Shown here: positions 1 through 7,074 of the stretch, one piece after another | Position numbering within the stretch: the stretch's first letter is position 1 | Layout: every line of letters starts with the position of its first letter | DNA from: Caulobacteraceae bacterium | Lineage (GTDB): Bacteria; Pseudomonadota; Alphaproteobacteria; Caulobacterales; Caulobacteraceae | NCBI GenBank assembly: GCA_947479185.1 | Contig: CANJYY010000084.1 | Coordinates: 1-8,873, forward strand | Length of the DNA: 8,873 nucleotides | Direction of reading: 5' to 3' | Program-made: the position numbers and the translations under genes | Notes under the pieces: model-generated | Told to the model about the DNA's origin: nothing | The model's input: the letters and a program-made list of their open reading frames with translations, nothing else | Databases searched by the model: none

Positions 1-3000
1 ACGCGGATGAACGGCAGGCGCACGCTCGAGCCGTCGATCAGCTCGCGGCTGCCGGTGAAGATGATCCAGCCGGCCGTCGGCTTGCCGACCACCTTGCCGA
101 GGCCTAGGGCGCGGTATCCCTCGGTGAAGTCCTCGGCGTCGGACAGCGAGGACTCGTTGGTCACCAGCACGGTCGGCAGGCCGAGCGCCCGCTGGCCGAG
201 GTTCTGGCGCGCGGGCACCGGGAAACGGTCGCGGGCGGTCATCAGCAGGTAGTTGCGCCGGGTGAACACGTCGAGCACGTAGCCGTTGACGTAGCCGCCG
301 TTGTTGTTGCGCACATCGATGACCACGCCCTCGCGGCCCTGGTTCCGGGCGTCGAGGTCGATGTAGAGCTGGGCCAGCGAGGCGTCGCCCATGTCGGCGA
401 TGTGGACGTAGCCGAGCTTGCCGCCGCTGACGCGTTCGACGTACGCGCGCCGGTCGCTGACCCACTGGCGATAGAGCAGGCCGCTGGCCACGCCGGGCGA
501 GACCGGACGGACCACCGCCTCGCGGGTCTTCGCCGGATCGCCGGCCGCGCCGAGGGTCAGGACCACCCGCTTGCCGGCCTGGCCGCGCAGGAGGCGGTCG
601 AGGCTGACGCCGGGGGTCAGTTTCTCGCCGTTGACGGCCGCCAGCGTCTCGCCGGGCCTGATCGTGCCCTCGACGGCGGCGGGGCCCAGGGTGATCACCT
701 CGCGGATGACCAGACCCTTGCCGGCTTCGTAGGCTTCACGGTCGTAGCGCAGGCCCAGATCGCCGATGCGGCCGGGAGGCGGGCCGGTGTCCGGGCCGCG
801 GATGCCGCTGTGCGAGGCGTCCAGCTCGCCGATCATCAGGTTGATGTTCCGCAGCAGCTCGTCGCCCGTGCGGGCGCCGGCGATGTAGGGCAGCCAGGCG
901 GCGCGCAGGGCCTTCCAGTCCCGGCCGTGGAACTTCGGATCATAGAAGCCGCGATCCAGCGTGCCCCAGGCCTGGTCGAACACGACCATCTTCTCGGCGT
1001 CGAAGTCGACGTCCATCTCGGCGTTGACGGCCAGGGCCTTGGGCTTGGGCGTCTCGACCGGCGTCGAGAAGATCGTCCCGCCCTCGAGGTAGAAGACCGA
1101 CCTGGAGTCCGGCGTGAACACGCCCGAGCTCTTGCCCTTGCGGCTCGAGGTCAGCTGCACCGCCACCGGCGGCTCCTTGGCCAGCTCGTCGAGGTTCCAG
1201 GTGTAGTAGTTGACCACCCCGGCGGCGCGGGCCTGGAACAGCAGCGTCTTGCCGTCCGGGCTGATGGTCGGGTCGCCCGAGTCCATGCCGACCGGGATGA
1301 ACGAGGCGCGGTCACGAATGCCCTCGAAGACGATCGTCACCGGTTCCGGCTTCTTCGCCGGCTTGCCCGGTTTGGCGACGTCGGCGGCGGGGGTCGCCGG
1401 CGGAGCCGTATCGTCCGCCCCCGGAGCATCGGGCGCGGGCGAGGGGCTTGCGGGCGTGGTCGTCGGCTTGAACAGCGCGCGGAAGGCGTCTTCACGGTAC
1501 TTCGGCGTGTTCGGCAGCAGGTCGATGCGCAGCAGCTTGGCGTCCTCGCTGCGCTGGCCGGTGTCGGTGATGATGTACTTGCCGTCCGGCGACCAGACGA
1601 TCCTGCCGCCGGTCTGGCCGTTGGCGAGGAAGCTGATCGGACGGGCCTCGCCGCCGGCGGCGGGGATGACGTGCAGGTTGCCGAAGGCCTTGCGGTCGGT
1701 GACCACGAAGACGATCCAGCGGCTGTCCGGCGACCAGACGGGCGCGCCGTCCTCGAAGCCGTCGAGCGCCCCGGACCAGAGGGTCGCGTCCTTCGCCACC
1801 GTTCCGTTCGCGGCCAGGGTGATGACATGCAGCTCATGGCCGTTGCGGACATAGGCGACCATCTTGCCGTCCGGCGACCAGACCGGAACCGTGCTGCGGT
1901 CATTGCCGGTGGTCAGCGCCCGTTCCGTCGCCGTGGCGAAGTCCCAGGCGTAGAGGTTGGCGCTGAGGCCGCGCTCGGAGGCGTAGAGCAGCTGTTTGGA
2001 GTCCGGCGACCACACCGGATCGCGCTCGAGGCCCGCCGTGCGGGTCACCCGCTGGGCCGGGCCGCCGTCCTTGGCCGTGGTGGCGAACAGCTCGCCGTGG
2101 GCGATGACCGCGACCTTCTTGCCGTCGGGCGACAGGGCCAGATCATCGAAGTCGGTGACGCCGAGGCGGCTCTCGCCGGCCGCGGCGGGCGCGCCCTGCA
2201 GGGTGATCGGCACCTGGCGCGCCTTGCCGGTGGCGGTGTCCAGCGACCAGATGGCGAAGCCACGCTCGAAGACGATGGTCCGGCCGTCGTAGCCGATGGT
2301 CGGCCACAGCAGGCGGCCGTCGCTGAAACGGGTGATCTGCTCTGGCTTGCCGCCGAGCGGCAGGCGCCAGAGGTTCTCGTTCCCGCCCTCGTCACTCATG
2401 TAGTAGAGCGCGCCGCCGTCCGGCCGCCACATCGGCCAGGCGTGCCGCGCGCCTGACGGCAGCAGCTGGCGGTAGGGCGCGCCGGCCGCGATCGGCTTCA
2501 GCCACAGCTCGGTCTGGTCGATGTGGCTGCTGCCGTGACGCCACCACTGGCCGTTGCTGATACCCTTGGCCATCAGGGCGATGGCCTGGCCGTCCGGCGA
2601 GGGCGCGCCGTGGAATTCGTTGAGGTAGCGCTCGCTGCTGACCTCCAGCGGCACGCCGCCGGTGGCGCGAACGCGGAAGATGTCGCCCTGGCGCTGCACG
2701 TCGTTCACGCCCGAGGTGAAGTAGATCCACTGTCCGTCACGCGACCAGCCGTCGAGGGCTTCGTTGCTGTCGGCGAAGGTCAGGCGGGTGACCACGCCGT
2801 TGGCCAGCGACAGGATGTAGAGGTTGGCTACGCCGCTGCGGGTGGAGACGAAGGCCAGCTTCGCCCCGTCCGGCGACCAGAGGGGCCGGGACTCGGTGGC
2901 CGGATCGGTGACCAGCAACCGCGCCACGCCGCCGGCGGCGGGGGCCGTCCAGATGTCGCCGCCCGAGGCGAAGGCGATGGTCTGGCCGTCCGGCGACAGC

Positions 3001-3119
3001 GAGGGCTCGGCCAGCGAGGGCAGTGGCTGCACCGGTTCGCGCGCGCCGGCCAGGCTCCAGCCCCCGCCGATGACCACGGCGACGAGCACGGCCAGGGCGG
3101 CCTTGATCCGGATGTGCAT
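1..3119 (-). CDS. Exported tricorn-type S41 serine peptidase (C-terminus cut by window edge)
   Basis: One uninterrupted frame of 1039 codons, still open at the left edge. The start ATG at 3119-3117 follows a purine-rich GGTGGGGA and opens a signal peptide (about residues 1-26, hydrophobic core, then AGA), so the enzyme is probably periplasmic. Domain order matches archaeal tricorn protease. First come PD40/TolB-like beta-propeller blades with repeated WSPDG or LSPDG turns (from about residue 41, e.g. W81). A Pro/Ala/Lys-rich linker spans 551-593 and more propeller follows. Then a helical core carries ELDASHSG (S769-H770), a PDZ-like region lies near 785-865 (PGETLAAVNGE), and the S41 fold contains IDVRNNNGG and the nucleophile motif TNESSLSD (S993-D994). 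Tricorn uses Ser745, His746, Ser965 and Glu1023; the first three have counterparts here, and the Glu is expected about 12 residues past the edge. Known role of the family: cleaving oligopeptides. The periplasmic substrate is unknown. It may be co-transcribed with the nuclease gene 117 bp upstream. Confidence 0.9.
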   Translation of the reverse strand, partial: MHIRIKAALAVLVAVVIGGGWSLAGAREPVQPLPSLAEPSLSPDGQTIAFASGGDIWTAPAAGGVARLLVTDPATESRPLWSPDGAKLAFVSTRSGVANLYILSLANGVVTRLTFADSNEALDGWSRDGQWIYFTSGVNDVQRQGDIFRVRATGGVPLEVSSERYLNEFHGAPSPDGQAIALMAKGISNGQWWRHGSSHIDQTELWLKPIAAGAPYRQLLPSGARHAWPMWRPDGGALYYMSDEGGNENLWRLPLGGKPEQITRFSDGRLLWPTIGYDGRTIVFERGFAIWSLDTATGKARQVPITLQGAPAAAGESRLGVTDFDDLALSPDGKKVAVIAHGELFATTAKDGGPAQRVTRTAGLERDPVWSPDSKQLLYASERGLSANLYAWDFATATERALTTGNDRSTVPVWSPDGKMVAYVRNGHELHVITLAANGTVAKDATLWSGALDGFEDGAPVWSPDSRWIVFVVTDRKAFGNLHVIPAAGGEARPISFLANGQTGGRIVWSPDGKYIITDTGQRSEDAKLLRIDLLPNTPKYREDAFRALFKPTTTPASPSPAPDAPGADDTAPPATPAADVAKPGKPAKKPEPVTIVFEGIRDRASFIPVGMDSGDPTISPDGKTLLFQARAAGVVNYYTWNLDELAKEPPVAVQLTSSRKGKSSGVFTPDSRSVFYLEGGTIFSTPVETPKPKALAVNAEMDVDFDAEKMVVFDQAWGTLDRGFYDPKFHGRDWKALRAAWLPYIAGARTGDELLRNINLMIGELDASHSGIRGPDTGPPPGRIGDLGLRYDREAYEAGKGLVIREVITLGPAAVEGTIRPGETLAAVNGEKLTPGVSLDRLLRGQAGKRVVLTLGAAGDPAKTREAVVRPVSPGVASGLLYRQWVSDRRAYVERVSGGKLGYVHIADMGDASLAQLYIDLDARNQGREGVVIDVRNNNGGYVNGYVLDVFTRRNYLLMTARDRFPVPARQNLGQRALGLPTVLVTNESSLSDAEDFTEGYRALGLGKVVGKPTAGWIIFTGSRELIDGSSVRLPFIR

Positions 3120-3236
3120 GAAAAGGTCCCCACCTGGCGCCGCCGCGCCGCAATCCTTGACCCTCCCGCAGGATGGCCCGTGAGGAAAGAGGCGACGGCC
3201 GCCGGCCGGATTACATTTTGCTCATGCGGCCCCGGG

Positions 3237-4109
3237 TTACGCGGAGCAGGACTGGTCGTGGCCCCAGGCCAGGCCCTTCGGCGTTTCGATCTGCGCCTGG
3301 GCGCGGCGACTGAGGGCCGGGAAGAAGTCCAGGCCCGTGGCGTCCTCGATGTCCGAGATCGGCACGATGAAGTGGCCCACCGGCGTCTTCTTGTAGGGCT
3401 GGTTCTCCAGCCGGAAGCCGACTGCGCGGCCCGACCGCAGATCGTAGACGATCTTGTAGTAGGCTTGCGGCACACGGATCTGGCGCGCGCCGATGCGCCT
3501 GGTGCTCGTCCCGTAGATCGGGCCGGTCATGACCATGACGTCGTCGCGACCGCCGCACAGCACCCAGGCCCGCACGGCCTCCTCGAGATACTTCCACTGA
3601 CCGCTGTTGAAGCCGTCGCCGACCTGGGGCGACATGTTGGTCATGAAGAAGCTGTCGTCCATCGCCTGCTGGCTGAAGGACGCGTCCGCCGCCGGGGCCT
3701 GGTGGCCGCGATCATAGCCGAAATTGAGATAGTCCGCCTTGGTCGGGCTGCAGCTGACCCACCCGTCCGGCCGGAAGCGGTCCTTGCGCACGGCCGTCCC
3801 CCGGACCCGGGCGGGCGTGAGATGCTCCATCACCCAGTCCGGATTGCCGCTGGCGCAGTTGAACGACGCCGCCCAGCCGTCGCGGCAGACCGGAACCTGG
3901 GCGAGCAGGCGATCCTCGGAGCGGTGACGCGGCAGGCCGATCGCCTTGAACCGCGCCTGGCAGTCCCTCAACTGGGCGGGGTCCTGGGTCGAGACGCCGG
4001 TCGTGGGGATGGCCGGGGCTCCGGCGGGCGGCGGGGGCGCGGCCGGCTGGGCCGCGGCCGCTCCTCCGGCGAGGACCCACAGCGCAAGGCCCGTGACGAA
4101 GGCGCGCAT
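3237..4109 (-). CDS. Secreted DNA/RNA non-specific endonuclease (NUC family, DRGH type)
   Basis: A 290-residue protein of the beta-beta-alpha-metal nuclease family (Serratia nuclease, NucA, EndA), which hydrolyses single- and double-stranded DNA and RNA without sequence preference. The catalytic motif YDRGHQAPAAD places the general-base histidine at H136. Downstream, FMTNMSPQ (N158) and FNSGQWKYLEE (N168, E176) are the expected metal-binding and helix residues, so the enzyme looks intact. The start ATG at 4109-4107 is preceded by GGGGAAGG at good spacing and opens a signal peptide ending near residue 20 (GGAAAA then QPA). A Pro/Ala-rich stretch (about 21-37) follows. The protein should be periplasmic or extracellular. 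It is the last gene of a three-gene minus-strand unit; only 17 bp, holding its ribosome binding site, separate it from the membrane protein upstream. Several cysteines (C50, C75, C85, C120, C185, C288) could form disulfides after export. Role (nutrient scavenging, DNA turnover or attack on foreign DNA) is not decided by the sequence. Confidence 0.93.
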   Translation of the reverse strand: MRAFVTGLALWVLAGGAAAAQPAAPPPPAGAPAIPTTGVSTQDPAQLRDCQARFKAIGLPRHRSEDRLLAQVPVCRDGWAASFNCASGNPDWVMEHLTPARVRGTAVRKDRFRPDGWVSCSPTKADYLNFGYDRGHQAPAADASFSQQAMDDSFFMTNMSPQVGDGFNSGQWKYLEEAVRAWVLCGGRDDVMVMTGPIYGTSTRRIGARQIRVPQAYYKIVYDLRSGRAVGFRLENQPYKKTPVGHFIVPISDIEDATGLDFFPALSRRAQAQIETPKGLAWGHDQSCSA

Positions 4110-4126
4110 GGTCGTGCCTTCCCCGG

Positions 4127-4516
4127 TCACTTCGTCTTCGCGGGCTGGCCGTCGGTCGGCGCGGGAGGCGGGTTCTGCGCCCGGGTTTTCTCGACATCGG
4201 CGTTGGTGGCGATGCCCTTGGACAGCACATAGCTGCCGCCGCTGATGCCGATCAGGCCCAGCACGCTGGCGGGAATGTCGACGAAGGTGCCGCTCTCGAT
4301 GCACAGCAGCAGGAACACGCCGGCGACGACGAAGGTGAAGATCAGGAACTGGAACCGCGACAGGCTGGCCTTGCCGCCGCTGTCGGGCTCGGCGATCAGG
4401 TAGTCGAGGTTGATCTTGTTGCTGGCGATCTTCCACAGCACGATCGCCGACATGCCGACGATGATCAGGACGAGGGCCACGCCGATGATCGTCGGCAGGT
4501 CATACCAGGGTTTCAT
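4127..4516 (-). CDS. Small three-helix membrane protein, middle gene of nuclease unit
   Basis: 129 residues, function unknown. Three hydrophobic helices are visible: about 7-29, 56-74 and 83-98. A polar segment lies between the first two (residues 30-55, ending in GGKASLSRFQ), and the tail after residue 105 is hydrophilic and proline/lysine-rich. The core SRFQFL...AG...IP...LIGISGGSYVLSK recalls small bacterial membrane proteins I have seen only as hypothetical proteins, so I assign no function. It shares spaced residues with the protein encoded immediately upstream (R-x-Q-x-L, AG, P, then S-x-G-x-Y-x3-K), suggesting a common fold. The start ATG at 4516-4514 has a strong ribosome binding site (AAGGGAAG about 6 bases upstream). 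The gene lies 36 bp after the upstream membrane gene and 17 bp before the secreted nuclease gene, so co-expression is very likely. It could be an anchor, channel or accessory subunit; this is inference. Confidence 0.85.
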   Translation of the reverse strand: MKPWYDLPTIIGVALVLIIVGMSAIVLWKIASNKINLDYLIAEPDSGGKASLSRFQFLIFTFVVAGVFLLLCIESGTFVDIPASVLGLIGISGGSYVLSKGIATNADVEKTRAQNPPPAPTDGQPAKTK

Positions 4517-4552
4517 GCGTCTTCCCTTTCCGTGGGTTCGGGTCCCGCCGCG

Positions 4553-4882
4553 TCAGGCCGGCCGATGGAGCTTGCCCGCCAGGTAGAGCCCCTGGCTGAC
4601 GGCGATGAGTGTGACGAGGGTCTGGGGCGCCTCGGGCAGCGCCGTGACCGGCGCGCCCTCGCCGATGGTCTTCAGGGCTTCGGCGGCGTAGTAGCCGGCG
4701 CCGCCGATCACCGTGACCAGCATCTGCACCCGCTCGGCGTCGATGCCGGCCCCTGGTCTCGCCGACAGCATGGCGACGCCCTGGCCGGACACCAGGCCGC
4801 GATAGGCGATGATGACGGCCAGAAGCCCCAGCCAGGCGACCAGGTAGATCTGCGCACCGTGGGCGAGTTGGGCGTAAAGCAT
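4553..4882 (-). CDS. Small membrane protein, first gene of nuclease unit
   Basis: 109 residues, not recognised by family. Hydrophobic segments lie at about 10-30 (strong transmembrane helix), 52-70 (amphipathic or weak) and 87-105. A short polar loop (about 36-51) follows the first helix. Residues 51-104 share the pattern of the downstream neighbour: R51-x-Q53-x-L55, A62-G63, P83, then L92-I93, S96-x-G98-x-Y100-x3-K104. ATG at 4882-4880 is the only reasonable start: the frame is closed by a stop ten codons or so upstream with no other ATG, GTG or TTG between. No Shine-Dalgarno precedes it, and a TTGACG box sits at 4916-4911, a spacing that would allow a leaderless or nearly leaderless message. 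The gene heads a minus-strand unit with the second membrane protein and the secreted endonuclease, and is divergent from the cupin. Confidence 0.8.
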   Translation of the reverse strand: MLYAQLAHGAQIYLVAWLGLLAVIIAYRGLVSGQGVAMLSARPGAGIDAERVQMLVTVIGGAGYYAAEALKTIGEGAPVTALPEAPQTLVTLIAVSQGLYLAGKLHRPA

Positions 4883-4887
4883 GACCG

Positions 4888-4916
4888 AGGGTTGCGCGAA
4901 CGCGGGTATCCGTCAA
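4888..4916 (-). promoter_or_regulatory. Possible promoter of the membrane/nuclease unit
   Basis: TTGACG at 4916-4911 matches the alphaproteobacterial -35 consensus. With a 17-base spacer the -10 position is AACCCT (4893-4888), a poor match. If used, transcription would begin within a few bases of the ATG at 4882, fitting the absence of a Shine-Dalgarno for that gene. The -10 mismatch keeps confidence low. Confidence 0.25.
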
Positions 4917-5013
4917 CTCCCGCGCGCGTTATTTCACGGGCTCGCCCTTTCGTTGGCCGCGGCGTGTCAGCAGTCTGCCGGGGGTGGGTTCAACGGCCCG
5001 GCCGCTCGACTAG

Positions 5014-5025
5014 GATCGGCCGATC
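5014..5025. promoter_or_regulatory. Perfect 12-bp palindrome upstream of the cupin gene
   Basis: GATCGGCCGATC is a perfect 12-base inverted repeat. It overlaps a TAGGAT (5011-5016) that could serve as a -10 box for the cupin, and ends a few bases before the cupin's GGAGA ribosome binding site. Position and symmetry fit an operator, though GC-rich palindromes also occur by chance. No regulator gene lies nearby in the window. Confidence 0.35.
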
Positions 5026-5042
5026 AAGCCCGGAGACCCGCC

Positions 5043-5501
5043 ATGCCCAAGATCGACCTGTCGACCGCCCCGCGTCGCGGCGGATCGCGCTATCCCGCGC
5101 CGATGAACGCGCCCTGCAAGGAGCGGTCGTGGATCGAGCTGGCCGGGGCCGCCGGTCTGACCCTGGTCGGGGTCAACCTGCTGACCCTGCCGGCCGGGCA
5201 GTGGTCGAGCCAGCGCCACTGGCACGCCGACGAGGACGAGTTCGTCTGGGTCGTGTCCGGCGAGGTGGTGCTGGTGGAGAACGACGGCGAGACCGTGCTG
5301 CGCGCCGGCGACTGCGCGGCCTGGAAGGCGGGGGTGGCCGACGGCCACCATCTGCAGAACCGCTCGGACGCCGATGCGGTGCTGCTGCAGGTCGGCAACC
5401 CGAGCAACGTCGCCACCGAGTGGGTCGACTATCCCGACATCGACCTCTGCCTGCGCCCGGGGCGCGGCGTCTACCTGCACAAGGACGAGACGCCGTACTG
5501 A
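5043..5501 (+). CDS. Cupin-domain protein, small metal-binding beta-barrel
   Basis: 152 residues forming a single-domain cupin. Motif 1 is visible as QRHWHADEDEFVWVVSGE: H59, H61 and E66 are the expected metal ligands and G73 closes the motif. Motif 2 is GDCAAWKAGVADGHHLQN, with H102 and N106 in the H-x3-N position. The C-terminal part (from about 125: WVDYPDIDL...RPGRGVYLHKDETPY) resembles the tail of widespread alphaproteobacterial cupins annotated only by domain, so substrate and reaction are unknown; they may be enzymes or sugar/small-molecule binders. No signal peptide: it is the only clearly cytoplasmic product here. The start at 5043 is chosen because GGAGA lies 7-8 bases upstream and the protein begins with a normal cupin N-terminus. 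The gene is divergent from the membrane/nuclease unit and converges on the 510-residue exported protein, with stop codons 10 bp apart. Confidence 0.9.
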   Translation: MPKIDLSTAPRRGGSRYPAPMNAPCKERSWIELAGAAGLTLVGVNLLTLPAGQWSSQRHWHADEDEFVWVVSGEVVLVENDGETVLRAGDCAAWKAGVADGHHLQNRSDADAVLLQVGNPSNVATEWVDYPDIDLCLRPGRGVYLHKDETPY

Positions 5502-5504
5502 TCA

Positions 5505-5525
5505 GGGGCGCCTAGAACCCGCCCC
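5505..5525. terminator. Shared hairpin at a tail-to-tail gene junction
   Basis: GGGGCG (5505-5510) and CGCCCC (5520-5525) form a perfect 6-bp stem around a 9-base loop. It starts 3 bases after the cupin stop and includes the stop codon of the opposing gene (5514-5512). It could act on both convergent transcripts. There is no T-run on either side, so a classical intrinsic terminator is not proven. Confidence 0.35.
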
Positions 5526-7044
5526 AATAGTCGCCGCCGAGCGGGGTGGTGACCGGCCGGCCGACTTTCGCCAGGGCGGCCTGGACCTCCGGGCGGGCTT
5601 GGATCGCCAGGCGGCGGCGGTTGAACTCGGCCAGCCAGGGCGTGATCACCGGCGGCGGCCGGGCGGTCCAGAAGGGGTCGAGGGCGCCGGCGCGGTGCTC
5701 GGGGCTCTGCAGCCGCCAGACCAGCAGGGCGGCGGCCTCATCCAGCCGGTTGGCGCAGAGCAGCGCCTCGCTGAGGGCGCCGGGGTTCTCGTCGCGCCGC
5801 TTGCGCAGCGACTCCAGCAGGGGCTCGGCCGTCTTCGGGTCGATATCGCTCCAGGCGCAGGCCTTCTGGGCGTCGATCCAGGCCTGGCCGTAGGGTGTGA
5901 CATAGTCGAGGTCGATGCCCTCCAGAACCTTGAGCACGTCACGCGGCCGGGCCAGGTCGAGCAGCCGCCCGCCCCAGTTCATCCGCGCGTCGGTCGAGTC
6001 GGCGCGCGCCTCGTCCGGGCCGATGGCCTCGATAGAGACCGCCTCGGCCTCCTTGATGTCGCCGGTATCGGCCAGGGCGGCGGCCAGCTGGATCAGCACA
6101 GGGTCGCCCTGGGCTTCGCGGTCGTCGAAGGCTTCGCCGTCCTGCAGCCGGGCGCGATAGGCCTGGCCGATCAGGATCGCCTCGTCGTAGCGGCCGAGCG
6201 CGCGCAGGGACGACAGCGCGTCCTGAACCGGCGCGAGGCTTTCGGGCGCGGCGTCCATCTCCGCGCGGGCGCGGGCCAGCGCGGCCTCCTCCAGGGCGGT
6301 CCAGTCGAAGCGGCCGGCGGCGGTCCAGGTCTTCTCGAACCGGCGGTCGGCGGCGACGTACATCAGCACGCGCGGGTCATCGGCGCCGGCCACCGCGGTC
6401 GCCGCCTCGGTCGCGCGGCCCTTGTCGCCAAGCTGCCAGCCGTAGGCCAGGGCCCATTCGTTCTTCGCCGCGCGCAGACTCCGCGGGTCTTTCCAGGCAA
6501 AGGCGGTGATCCGGGCCAGGGCGGTCAACGCCAGGTCAGGATCCTCGTCGAGATAGTCGGTGAACACGCCGACCATGCCGGGCCGCCAGACCGCGACGGT
6601 CCCGGGCTGGGCGTCCAGCAGCTTGAGGAAGCGGCGCGTGGCGTCGACCATGGCGTCGCGGGCGATGGCGTCGGAGATCTGGATGGTCTGGACCGCGCCG
6701 ATCTCCATCGGTTCGGTGGCCATCGGCTCGAGCCTGCGCGCGGCCTCGAGGCCGAGCGGGCGGTCCTTGATCTCGCTGCACAGGATCACCGAGAACAGGA
6801 ACGGCCGACGGATCTCCTGGCGCATCCGGTCGAACCGGGGATCGGCCATGATCGCCTTCAGCGTCGGCAGCTTTGCCTCGCAGGCCTTGAACTCGCTTTC
6901 GGACAGGGCGGTGAGCACGGCGCCCGCCTGCTCCTCGAGCCGCAACAGATCCATCTGGCGGCCGATCGACTGGGCGTCGGCGGGGAGGGCGGCGCCCAGA
7001 GCCGTCAGGGCGGAGAGGGCGACCAGAACCGAACGAAAACGCAT
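5512..7044 (-). CDS. Exported TPR-like helical-repeat protein, function unknown
   Basis: 510 residues. The signal peptide is clear (MRFRSVLVALSALTALGAAL then PADA, likely cut after A24), placing the protein in the periplasm. The rest is almost entirely alpha-helical and alanine/leucine-rich with repeated helix pairs of tetratricopeptide type. Examples are residues 275-300 (ALSSLRALGRYDEAILIGQAY), 315-341 (LAAALADTGDIKEAEAV), 352-375 and 425-446 (ALLCANRLDEAAALLVWRL). No catalytic motif is seen. Cysteines occur at 55, 89, 396 and 430; the two pairs might be disulfides. Such proteins usually scaffold protein-protein contacts, but no partner is evident and the assignment is by fold only. The start is supported by GGGGAG four bases upstream of the ATG at 7044-7042. 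The C-terminal tail (TTPLGGDYWGGF) is glycine/aromatic. The gene follows the 143-residue periplasmic protein on the same strand with an 88-bp gap and may have its own promoter. Confidence 0.85.
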   Translation of the reverse strand: MRFRSVLVALSALTALGAALPADAQSIGRQMDLLRLEEQAGAVLTALSESEFKACEAKLPTLKAIMADPRFDRMRQEIRRPFLFSVILCSEIKDRPLGLEAARRLEPMATEPMEIGAVQTIQISDAIARDAMVDATRRFLKLLDAQPGTVAVWRPGMVGVFTDYLDEDPDLALTALARITAFAWKDPRSLRAAKNEWALAYGWQLGDKGRATEAATAVAGADDPRVLMYVAADRRFEKTWTAAGRFDWTALEEAALARARAEMDAAPESLAPVQDALSSLRALGRYDEAILIGQAYRARLQDGEAFDDREAQGDPVLIQLAAALADTGDIKEAEAVSIEAIGPDEARADSTDARMNWGGRLLDLARPRDVLKVLEGIDLDYVTPYGQAWIDAQKACAWSDIDPKTAEPLLESLRKRRDENPGALSEALLCANRLDEAAALLVWRLQSPEHRAGALDPFWTARPPPVITPWLAEFNRRRLAIQARPEVQAALAKVGRPVTTPLGGDYWGGF

Positions 7045-7074
7045 GCAACTCCCCGAAGGCGACCGTCAGGCGCA

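Noticed and set aside
402..2456. Plus-strand open frame of 684 codons
   Set aside because: It is antisense to the tricorn-like gene, lacks domains, and has the Arg/Gly/Ala/Asp-rich composition typical of antisense frames in high-GC coding DNA. The minus strand has clear motifs throughout.
1..3119. Possible frameshift or pseudogene in the protease
   Set aside because: I read the minus strand codon by codon; one frame stays open from 3119 to the window edge with all motifs in register.
3120..3236. Terminator between the nuclease and the protease genes
   Set aside because: CGGCC/GGCCG near 3205-3217 has only a three-base loop and is followed by a mixed pyrimidine stretch, not a clean U-run; not strong enough to separate the transcripts.
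2523..4232. Plus-strand open frame of 569 codons
   Set aside because: It crosses the tricorn start, the intergenic gap and the whole nuclease gene in antisense; composition is spurious and there is no recognisable domain.
3237..4436. Longer nuclease reading frame starting at 4436
   Set aside because: The extra N-terminal part overlaps the membrane protein gene in another frame and is low-complexity; the ATG at 4109 has a ribosome binding site and a signal peptide.
4881..5042. N-terminal extension of the cupin
   Set aside because: It would overlap the start of the divergent gene, adds 54 non-cupin residues and has no ribosome binding site; the start at 5043 has GGAGA.
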